Of a stretch of 5,985 nucleotides of DNA, positions 1 through 5,950 are shown piece by piece; positions within the stretch are counted from its first letter, which is position 1, and every line of letters begins with the position of its first letter. The translations under genes were made by a program, and so were the position numbers. Where the stretch lies: NCBI GenBank assembly GCA_017548245.1, contig JAFYMU010000188.1, positions 1 to 5,985 on the forward strand. Direction: 5' to 3'. This stretch comes from Kiritimatiellia bacterium. GTDB taxonomy: Bacteria > Verrucomicrobiota > Kiritimatiellia > RFP12 > DVOR01. The notes under the pieces were generated by a model. The model had not been told where the DNA came from and searched no databases. It saw nothing but the letters and a program-made list of their open reading frames with translations.

Positions 1-2375
1 AGTACATTCCACTTTTCACGACGTGCACGCGATTCGTTCATACGCTGCAACTGCATCTGCGGACCGCGGATGCCAATCCAGTTGCGGTGGAATTCGTTTG
101 CCCAGTTCAAGGAGAAGTCGGTCCACGTACCCCAGAAGGGGGCATTGAGGTCAATCCACGTGTAGAGTTTGCGATATTCCTCATCGGTCAATTCCACGCC
201 ATAGTGGCCACGCTTCAACAACTGAATCAACGGCGACGTATTGGCGGCGTATTCACCGGGATTCAACAGGTGGTTGTCGCTTTCCGGACCCGGACGGCGC
301 ACATAGGGGTTGAGATCGTGGTAGGAACGCGTGAAGGCACCAGCACCACCGGGATTCAGACCGTCACGATAGGGGAGAATCACAGGATCGGTATTGGCAA
401 GGTTCGGGCGACGACCAATCAACGACTGCTTGCCGTAGAGACCGTCCATGCCTGCGGGCGTGTCGGTGGTGGAATCGTTGTGACAGGCGGCGCACTTGCG
501 CGTCAAGATGGGCTGGATTTCACGCATGAAGCTCCAGGTGAGTCCCTTGCCGCCCCAAGCCTGCAACGGCTGCGGATTGGTGTTCAACAACGGCGGCACA
601 TTGTAGATGGAGTTGGCGCTTTCGTGGCAACCGATACAGGTCACCTTTTCGCCAGGCATACCGACGAACCACGAACGCATCAACTGGATGGCCTGGCCCT
701 TTTCGTCAAGCGGCTGAATGGAGAGCGGCGTATGAGCAGGGGCCTTGAAGTAGACCGAACCGTCAGGATTGACCGGCGCCGTACCCAAGACATACTTCAT
801 ATCCCAACTCGATTCCGTGCCCACACCTTCGTGCGAACCTGCCTTGAGGTAGGCGTAGTGGTAAGCAAAGACGCGCACGCTCTTCACGGTGCCACGCGGC
901 ACACCGCGCAAGCCCGGGCCCTTGTAGATGTCGGCCACGTGCACGGTGCATTCCTTCATGCCAGGGATGCTGCTGTCAGGATAGACCGGCGGCTTGGCGC
1001 GCTTGGTGTAACGGATGGGTTCGCTCAGGGCCGAACCCTCAATTTCGCACAACAAGGTCATGTTGTCAAAGACGTCAACGAGGTAAATACCCCAGAGGTC
1101 TTCGTTGCTGCCACGCATGGCGGTGAGGAAGAACTTACCTGCGCCATCCACCTGCGGATTGGTGCCGAGCGGATAGGGCGTCAAGAAACGCGGCCAGTCG
1201 CCATTGTAGAGATAGTCTTCAATACGTTCAGGAATCGGCTTCTTCCAACCAGGAATCATCTGTTCGCAACCCGAGGCTTCGGCGCGGCCCTTGGCCACGT
1301 TGAAGAGGGCTAAACGACCCGACTTGCTGGCATGGTGACCCGTGGCCACGCAGATGAAGCGACCATTGGCGCCAGGAATCGGAATGGGATCGCCATAGTG
1401 GTTGGGCCAGAAGCCGTTCGAACCGAAATAGGCGAGCTGGCGGGTGCCGTCTGGACGCATCGTCATCACGATACGGGTGAAGAAGTGGGTCTGGTCGCAG
1501 TATTCCCAACGGACAAACATCACGCGACCATCATCCATTACGGTGGGCGACCAGTTGGAGTCCTGGTCAAAGGTCAAACGTTCTATCTTGCCCGTTGCAG
1601 GATCGTAACGGTAGGAGTTGGTCATAGCCAAACGACCCGATTCGCAGGGCAAACCCTGTTCGGCGGCCGTTGCGGTAATGATGAAACGGCCATCCGGCAA
1701 GAAGCAACCATCACCAATATCAAAGTCTACACCCTTCGGCGTGAGCGGTACGGCTTCCTTTTCACCGAGGCGGAGCTGCCACAACTTGATGCGGTTGCCA
1801 TCGGTTGGGTCCTTCTTGATAAAGCAAACCTTATCGGCATCCCAGTGCAAGTCCACGCAAGCCACCGAGGCACGCGGCGAATCATAGAGCGTTTCAACCG
1901 TGGGGGTGGCGGCAGTCAGGTTGGAAATCTTCACCAACTGCGAGTTCAAGCCCTGGTTGGCTTCCACCATGTTGTAGCACGCCATGCTCGGCTGACCAGG
2001 AGCGCCTTGGCGACGGGCATTGACACCATAGTCATACTTCGTCGACATGATTTCCATGTTCTTGAAGAGCGGCTGTGCCAAAATGGCACGCTTAACGCCC
2101 AACACCACGTCCTTTGCGACCTGATCGTCGCCACGGGCATGGAGGGCATCCACAGCGGCTTGCTTCTGGAAGGGTAAGAATTTGATGAGGGTGCGCAACG
2201 CCACCAAATCGGCACTTTCGCCATAGGTAGCTTCCCAGTCATCGGCAAAACGTTCCAATGCGGCGGGATTAATGCGATCAACTTCGCGCAACAACGCACG
2301 CTGCTGAACGGTGAATGTTGCCGCAGAGGCTACGGCCGCACTCAACATCGAGAAAAGAAAAATGCTTAATTTCAT
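1..2375 (-). CDS. HzsA-related secreted di-heme c-type cytochrome with N-terminal beta-propeller (3' end beyond the window)
   Basis: The frame is open for 791 codons from ATG 2375-2373 to the left edge, so the C-terminus is missing. The start is supported by GGAG at 2383-2386, 7 bases upstream. Residues 1-18 form a Sec signal peptide (Lys2, hydrophobic core, A-S-A at 16-18), so the protein is exported. Residues about 20-105 look helical. About 105-470 has beta-propeller-like blades with repeated DG turns (FLPDGR 225-230, MDDGRV 280-285). About 470-600 matches the hydrazine synthase alpha middle domain, including NPDGSVYF (536-543), PLSIQPLD, MRSWF and a first heme motif CIGCH (580-584). A second motif, CAACH (628-632), follows IQPIL, as in many periplasmic cytochromes. 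WIDLNAPFWGTW near the end is typical of this family. In anammox bacteria HzsA joins NO and ammonium, but no HzsB or HzsC partner is visible here, so redox activity is likely and hydrazine synthesis is not claimed. Some relatives carry a C-terminal SUMF1-like domain, which cannot be judged here. Family is confident; function is unknown. Confidence 0.85.
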   Translation of the reverse strand, partial: MKLSIFLFSMLSAAVASAATFTVQQRALLREVDRINPAALERFADDWEATYGESADLVALRTLIKFLPFQKQAAVDALHARGDDQVAKDVVLGVKRAILAQPLFKNMEIMSTKYDYGVNARRQGAPGQPSMACYNMVEANQGLNSQLVKISNLTAATPTVETLYDSPRASVACVDLHWDADKVCFIKKDPTDGNRIKLWQLRLGEKEAVPLTPKGVDFDIGDGCFLPDGRFIITATAAEQGLPCESGRLAMTNSYRYDPATGKIERLTFDQDSNWSPTVMDDGRVMFVRWEYCDQTHFFTRIVMTMRPDGTRQLAYFGSNGFWPNHYGDPIPIPGANGRFICVATGHHASKSGRLALFNVAKGRAEASGCEQMIPGWKKPIPERIEDYLYNGDWPRFLTPYPLGTNPQVDGAGKFFLTAMRGSNEDLWGIYLVDVFDNMTLLCEIEGSALSEPIRYTKRAKPPVYPDSSIPGMKECTVHVADIYKGPGLRGVPRGTVKSVRVFAYHYAYLKAGSHEGVGTESSWDMKYVLGTAPVNPDGSVYFKAPAHTPLSIQPLDEKGQAIQLMRSWFVGMPGEKVTCIGCHESANSIYNVPPLLNTNPQPLQAWGGKGLTWSFMREIQPILTRKCAACHNDSTTDTPAGMDGLYGKQSLIGRRPNLANTDPVILPYRDGLNPGGAGAFTRSYHDLNPYVRRPGPESDNHLLNPGEYAANTSPLIQLLKRGHYGVELTDEEYRKLYTWIDLNAPFWGTWTDFSLNWANEFHRNWIGIRGPQMQLQRMNESRARREKWNV

Positions 2376-2406
2376 GGAGTTTCTCCAAGGTTCTACTATT
2401 ACTTAT

Positions 2407-2435
2407 AGTATACACGATTTTCAGCGCGTTGTAAC
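2407..2435 (-). promoter_or_regulatory. Sigma70-type promoter of the HzsA-related gene
   Basis: On the minus strand, GTTACA (2430-2435, 4 of 6 matches to the -35 consensus) is followed after 17 bases by TATACT (2407-2412, 5 of 6 matches to the -10 consensus). This predicts a transcription start near 2400 and a leader of about 25 bases before the ATG at 2375. It lies downstream of the symporter terminator, so the HzsA-related gene has its own transcription unit. A perfect inverted repeat (TACTAT, 5-base spacer, ATAGTA; 2394-2410) overlaps the -10 box and predicted start and could be an operator, although AT-rich promoter DNA gives such repeats by chance. Confidence 0.6.
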
Positions 2436-2466
2436 TACAGAAAATGTGACGAATGGGAAAAACGCC

Positions 2467-2502
2467 AATAAAAAACGCCTCCGATGAGTTCGGAGGCGTT
2501 TT
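2467..2502 (-). terminator. Intrinsic terminator of the symporter transcript
   Basis: A perfect 13-base-pair inverted repeat (2472-2484 with 2490-2502) encloses a 5-base loop. In the minus-strand RNA the stem is AAAACGCCUCCGA with its complement, its GC core followed by a U-rich run (UUUUUUAUU, partly within the stem). It begins 25 bases after the symporter stop codon at 2528-2530, which fits a Rho-independent end of the galM-symporter unit. Read from the plus strand the U-run is only four bases, so termination in that direction would be weaker. Confidence 0.92.
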
Positions 2503-2527
2503 GAAGTGTCCTTTGATAAGGCGAGGC

Positions 2528-3931
2528 TTACCAGAAGATGACGTAGAGGATGATCGTCAAGATGCAAACCGCAATACCTGCGATGAGAGCACCCTTGGAC
2601 ATCGTCATGTCCAACGTCGTGTTCGACTTGAATTCCACCTTTGCGTCAGCAGGAAGCTTCCAGATGAGGCTGTACACGCACATGAAGATGAGCGTCAACA
2701 CCAACGTGTAGGAAGCGGCGATGAGGTAGTGCATTGCGCCACCGTTAGCCGGGATGCCGAGGCATTCAATCTTGCTGAGTGCGGCGAGGACAGGAGCAGG
2801 GAAGCAGTCCCAACCGTAAGCGTTGAGGAAGTAGAAGACCACCGGTGCGAAGATCAAGCCGCAGACGCCCGACCACTTGCCAGCCGTGCGGTTGAGCATA
2901 CCAAATGCGAAGACCGCAAAGATACCCGGCGAGACGTAGCACTGGATTTCCTGGATGTACTTGAAGATCGATTCAGACTTCAAACCAGCGGCCACCACGC
3001 AACCGAGCACGGCCAAGAGCACCGTCACCACGCGGCCCGTGAGGACCAAGGTTGCGGGCTTAGCATCGGGCTTGATGTAACGCTGGAAGATGTCCATCGT
3101 GAAGAGCGTCGAAGTGGCGTTGAGCACTGCTGCGAGCGAGGAGACGATAGCGCCGAGGAGTGCGGCGAGCACGAAGCCGAGCACGCCCTTGTTCTTCGGG
3201 AGGAGGTCCATCAAGTGACCGAGTGCGCCGTCATACTTGTAGGTGTTGTCAATCACCTTAATGGTGGTGTTGTCGGCCAACACGATTTCGCCAGCCTTGC
3301 CCTTGGCGGCTTCTTCCTTGATCTTAGCAGGGGTGAGTTCCACCGTCGAGCAACCGAGCGACTGAGCAATGCGCTTCATGATCGGAGCGTTGTGTTCGAG
3401 CACCTTCATCGTGGTTTCAGGACCCACAGCCTTGGTCAACGCCTGAATGGTCTGGATGGCCGTGGCATCGTCAGCGGAGAGCGAGTAGAAGACGATCAAG
3501 TCGTTTTCGCCATATTCGCCCTTGTCCATCTTGGAAACGATGGTCTTGGCGGTGTCTTCTGCCATCTTAGGCGCGCAGAGGTTGAATGCAATCACGCCAG
3601 GGATCACGATGATGAAGGGGATCACGAGCTTGAGTGCAGCGGCAAACACGATGCCCTTCTGACCTTCAGCGAGCGAACCCGAACCGAGGATGCGCTGAGT
3701 GATGTACTGGTTGAGACCCCAGTAGTAGAAGTTCGGAATCCAGATGCCCATCAAGAGAATCGTCCAAGGCATTGCGGCATCCGTTGCGGGACGGCCCATG
3801 TGCATCTTGGCAGCGTTGAGGTCCTGGAAGCGTTCCAACACGCCCGTAGCTTCCGTGGTAGCGCCCTTGAAGCCCACCAACGTCGAGGGTTCAGCTTCGC
3901 CGAGATACTTGATCGCGAAGTAAGCAATCAC
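2528..3931 (-). CDS. Na+/sugar symporter, C-terminal part (end of TM5 to TM13)
   Basis: This is the continuation in the same frame as the N-terminal part, drawn from the first possible restart, GTG at 3931-3929 (codon 203 of the full frame). The true continuation begins at 3958, directly after the TAG. No convincing ribosome binding site precedes the GTG, and a start there would fall inside TM5, so independent translation is unlikely. In full-frame numbering, TM6 (about 255-282) has PNFYYWGLNQYI with sugar-site N269 and gate Y272. TM7 (295-320) has FAAALKLVIPF with K303. TM8 (450-475) has AIVSSLAAVLN with sodium-site serines 466-467. TM10 begins at YIQE with Q529, and TM13 ends in ILYVIFW before TAA. 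The TM7-TM8 outer loop is about 130 residues, against about 43 in vSGLT. Confidence 0.8.
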   Translation of the reverse strand: MIAYFAIKYLGEAEPSTLVGFKGATTEATGVLERFQDLNAAKMHMGRPATDAAMPWTILLMGIWIPNFYYWGLNQYITQRILGSGSLAEGQKGIVFAAALKLVIPFIIVIPGVIAFNLCAPKMAEDTAKTIVSKMDKGEYGENDLIVFYSLSADDATAIQTIQALTKAVGPETTMKVLEHNAPIMKRIAQSLGCSTVELTPAKIKEEAAKGKAGEIVLADNTTIKVIDNTYKYDGALGHLMDLLPKNKGVLGFVLAALLGAIVSSLAAVLNATSTLFTMDIFQRYIKPDAKPATLVLTGRVVTVLLAVLGCVVAAGLKSESIFKYIQEIQCYVSPGIFAVFAFGMLNRTAGKWSGVCGLIFAPVVFYFLNAYGWDCFPAPVLAALSKIECLGIPANGGAMHYLIAASYTLVLTLIFMCVYSLIWKLPADAKVEFKSNTTLDMTMSKGALIAGIAVCILTIILYVIFW

Positions 3932-3958
3932 ACCGCCACCGACGATGAGTGCAGCGCC

Positions 3959-4537
3959 CTACAAAAGGTCAGCCCATGCGCAAGCCTTCAAACCGCCGAA
4001 GAGCACGTACACGCCCGCAATGATCGACATGATCACGCAACACGTCGTGAAGGAGATGTTCACATCAAAGGCGTTGAAGAGTTGGAACATCACCAACGAA
4101 CCTGCGTAGGTTACGCCAATGAGCGAAGCCACAATCAAGATGCCAATCATCGAGACGGTCATCAAGGTGCGTGCCACGTGGTTGTAACGCACTTCAAGGA
4201 ATTCAGGCATCGTCGTGATACCGGTCTTCAAGAAGTAGGGGAGCATGCAGAATGCCACCACCACGAGGGTGATTGCCGCAATCCATTCCCAAGAGGCGCA
4301 AGAGATACCTTCAAGGCCAGCGCCCTGACCCGACATGCCGACGAACTGTTCTGCGGAGATGTTAGCGGCGATCAACGAGAAGCCAATCAGCCACCAGCTC
4401 AAACCGCGACCAGCCAAGAAGTAATCTTCTGCGCCTTGTTCGCCGTCACCGGCTTTTTTACGGCTCTTAAAGAAGCCGACAAAGAGAACACACGCGATAA
4501 AGCCAAAAAAGACTAACGCGTCAAAAATAAGGTTCAT
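3959..4537 (-). CDS. Na+/sugar symporter, N-terminal part (TM0-TM4 and start of TM5)
   Basis: This is the 192-residue product expected if the TAG at 3961-3959 acts as a stop. The start ATG 4537-4535 has AAGGA at 4545-4549 with a 7-base spacer. Predicted membrane helices are about residues 2-22, 46-70, 80-103, 122-150 and 160-180, with TM5 begun at about 184 and cut. TM1 carries the strongly conserved AANISAEQFVGMSG segment (57-70), which supplies sodium-site backbone contacts and the sugar-binding Gln64. TM2 carries WEW with Glu84. At the position of vSGLT Ser91 there is Ala87. GGLKACAWADLL precedes the stop. On its own this piece lacks most of the LeuT-fold core and could not transport. Confidence 0.8.
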   Translation of the reverse strand: MNLIFDALVFFGFIACVLFVGFFKSRKKAGDGEQGAEDYFLAGRGLSWWLIGFSLIAANISAEQFVGMSGQGAGLEGISCASWEWIAAITLVVVAFCMLPYFLKTGITTMPEFLEVRYNHVARTLMTVSMIGILIVASLIGVTYAGSLVMFQLFNAFDVNISFTTCCVIMSIIAGVYVLFGGLKACAWADLL

Positions 4538-4589
4538 AATTTGTTCCTTGTTGATGATGTAAGGGTGAGGTGAATTCCCGAGCGACCCA

Positions 4590-5678
4590 TTAGGCCTTCG
4601 GGAAACGATATTCTGTGGTGGTCCTTAGCACCGCTCCAGGTTGGAGGATGATGCTAGGAAAAGCAGGTTGGTTGACACTGTCGGCAAAGTGTTGCGTTTC
4701 CAACGCCACACCGCCGCGCCGAACCGTTGGGCCCTCCGGAGTCACCATTCCATCAGGAATGTAGTTTCCGGTATAGACCTGCATGCCCGGCTGGTCAGTC
4801 CAGACTTCCAGTGCCATACCATCAGGGGCGGTTAACACGCACGCGCGTCCCAACACACCATCTGCATGGTCCAACACAAAATTGTGATCATAGCCCGCGC
4901 CGAACGCAATCTGTTCGTTCTCGGCATCAATATCCTCGCCGAGCGTACGCGGAGTTGTGAAATCAAAGGGCGTGCCCTTTACAGGAGCCAAATCGCCTAA
5001 GGGGATCAACCCTGCATTGACCGGCGTGTAACGCGCCGCGTCCACCAAGAGCGTGTGATCCAAAATGTCACCCTGCGCGCACCCCTTCAAGTTGAAGTAC
5101 GCGTGCTGCGTCAAGTTGACCGGTGTCGGTGCATCCGTCGTGGCCTCGTAAGTAATGCGCCACGTATTCTCAGGCGTCAACGCATACACCACCTCCAAAT
5201 GGAGATTGCCAGGATAACCCTGGTCACCATCCGGCGAATCCAAGGTCAAGCGAATGCACGCATCATCACCCTCAAAGAAGGCCTTAATCTTCCACATCTT
5301 GGCATTGAAACCCACTTCGCCACCATGCAAGGCGCAAGGGATGCCGCCAGGTGCATTATTGGTTGCGAGCGTGTAATCTTTGCCCAAAAGCGAAAACTTA
5401 CCATCGGCAATACGATTGCCCACACGACCGATGAGCGAACCGTAATAGGGATTTTCAAGCCATCCCGCCAACGTATCCGGGCCCACCACGACATTGCGGA
5501 TCGAACCATCCGGAGCCGGAACCTTGAACGAGCGCACGGTGCCGCCATATTCAAGCACTTCAAGCTCGGCTCCAAGGCCGTTCTTCAACGTATACTTCAG
5601 CACCACCGTGCCATCCGGCAAGGTGCCAAATTGTTCCACTTCCACAATTGGATCAGGTTTGGGTTGTTCTGCATCCAT
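4590..5678 (-). CDS. galM: Aldose 1-epimerase (mutarotase, GalM)
   Basis: This cytoplasmic enzyme of 362 residues interconverts the alpha and beta anomers of galactose, glucose and related aldoses, the first step of the Leloir pathway. The length fits the family (about 340-380) and there is no signal peptide. Family motifs appear in order: GRVGNRI (84-90, substrate-binding Asn-Arg), LHGG (117-120, His118), the signature NLTQHAYFNL (188-197) with catalytic acid His192, GYDHNF (262-267) with Asp264, and LETQHFADSVNQPAFPS (326-342) with Glu327 as the expected catalytic base. All key residues are present. The ATG at 5678-5676 has GAGGA at 5688-5692 with a 9-base spacer, and no better start lies nearby. 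The stop is TAA. It is the first gene of a likely two-gene unit with the symporter, which suggests the enzyme handles the sugar that transporter imports. The exact preferred sugar cannot be read from the sequence. Confidence 0.96.
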   Translation of the reverse strand: MDAEQPKPDPIVEVEQFGTLPDGTVVLKYTLKNGLGAELEVLEYGGTVRSFKVPAPDGSIRNVVVGPDTLAGWLENPYYGSLIGRVGNRIADGKFSLLGKDYTLATNNAPGGIPCALHGGEVGFNAKMWKIKAFFEGDDACIRLTLDSPDGDQGYPGNLHLEVVYALTPENTWRITYEATTDAPTPVNLTQHAYFNLKGCAQGDILDHTLLVDAARYTPVNAGLIPLGDLAPVKGTPFDFTTPRTLGEDIDAENEQIAFGAGYDHNFVLDHADGVLGRACVLTAPDGMALEVWTDQPGMQVYTGNYIPDGMVTPEGPTVRRGGVALETQHFADSVNQPAFPSIILQPGAVLRTTTEYRFPKA

Positions 5679-5726
5679 AAATCAAAATCCTCGGCTCTTA
5701 ACTGAACACGATAGTTTCGTATATTA

Positions 5727-5755
5727 AGGATACGCTTTTATCATCCTAAAAGCAA
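5727..5755 (-). promoter_or_regulatory. Candidate promoter of galM-symporter with an operator-like inverted repeat in its spacer
   Basis: On the minus strand a weak -35-like TTGCTT (5750-5755, 3 of 6 matches) and a -10-like TATCCT (5727-5732, 4 of 6) are 17 bases apart, giving a leader of roughly 40 bases before galM. A TAATAT just downstream (5721-5726) is an alternative -10. A perfect inverted repeat, GCTTTTA-N6-TAAAAGC (5734-5753), fills the spacer, a usual place for a repressor site. No T-run follows it in either direction, so it is not a terminator. Promoter boxes are tentative; the inverted repeat is directly visible. Confidence 0.35.
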
Positions 5756-5950
5756 GCCTTTTCTACTCACAACGTGCAGCCGTTTCGTAGAAACACACCC
5801 CAAAACCCCTAAACACCGCCCCTGATGACGCATGCTTGCCCATTAGTCCTGTAAATGTGCCCACATTGAATCACCCTCGGCGACACCTGTCGTCACGTAG
5901 CAAAAACTTCCACACACCCGTGGTAAAGCCGTCAGGAATAGGAATTTTTA
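5756..5950. promoter_or_regulatory. Intergenic stretch with several short palindromes, no gene seen
   Basis: No convincing coding frame is present. Short perfect inverted repeats found by eye are GTTTC-GTA-GAAAC (5782-5794), AATGTG-CC-CACATT (5854-5867) and CGACA-CC-TGTCG (5881-5892). The eight-base GTTTCGTA at 5782-5789 recurs at 5714-5721, nearer galM. The minus strand at 5798-5822 has three GGGG runs and a GG. Together with the galM promoter repeat this looks like a regulatory region, perhaps between divergent genes, but no known regulator's site is recognised. Confidence 0.35.

Larger units (their letters stand above)
2528..4537 (-). pseudogene. Na+/sugar symporter (SSS family, vSGLT-like), complete locus interrupted by an in-frame TAG at codon 193
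   Basis: Read through TAG 3961-3959, this is one frame of 669 residues with the full SSS topology of about 14 membrane helices. It aligns along its length, from memory, with the Vibrio Na+/galactose transporter SglT (vSGLT). Sugar-site residues of vSGLT are present: Q64, E84, N269, Y272 (gate), K303 and Q529 match its Q69, E88, N260, Y263, K294 and Q428. Sodium-site positions in TM1 (A57, I60) and the SS pair of TM8 (466-467) are also kept. The stop sits in TM5 in WADLL-stop-GAALIVGGG, where the family has Gln. One C-to-T change from CAG explains it. No frameshift or other damage is seen, so it is a very recent nonsense mutation, a base-call error, or a read-through codon. The locus lies 52 bases downstream of galM, in the same transcript. 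Labelled pseudogene only because standard translation would stop. It may well be functional. Confidence 0.8.

Noticed and set aside
87..2177. Two long plus-strand open frames (87-1313 and 1332-2177) opposite the HzsA-related gene
   Set aside because: They mirror the codon bias of the minus-strand gene, show no family motif, and lie wholly inside a frame with a signal peptide and two CxxCH motifs.
1..2375. Calling the gene a true hydrazine synthase alpha subunit
   Set aside because: Only the alpha-like protein is seen, with no beta or gamma subunit genes, and the context is sugar uptake. Related proteins occur in bacteria that are not anammox.
3929..3931. GTG restart giving a separate C-terminal symporter protein
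   Set aside because: No ribosome binding site precedes it, and it would start in the middle of a membrane helix. The sequence between the TAG and the GTG is conserved symporter sequence.
2453..4516. Plus-strand open frame of 687 codons opposite the symporter
   Set aside because: It is the antisense shadow of a gene with clear family motifs. Its translation is very rich in His, Arg, Glu and Asp with no recognisable domain, and its start overlaps the symporter terminator.
4538..4589. Possible separate promoter or terminator between galM and the symporter
   Set aside because: The 52-base gap has no stem-loop and no convincing promoter boxes. It holds only the symporter's AAGGA site, so co-transcription is simpler.
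5055..5705. Plus-strand open frame of 216 codons opposite galM
   Set aside because: It is antisense to a complete aldose 1-epimerase with all catalytic motifs. The Ile/Arg-rich translation resembles no protein I know.
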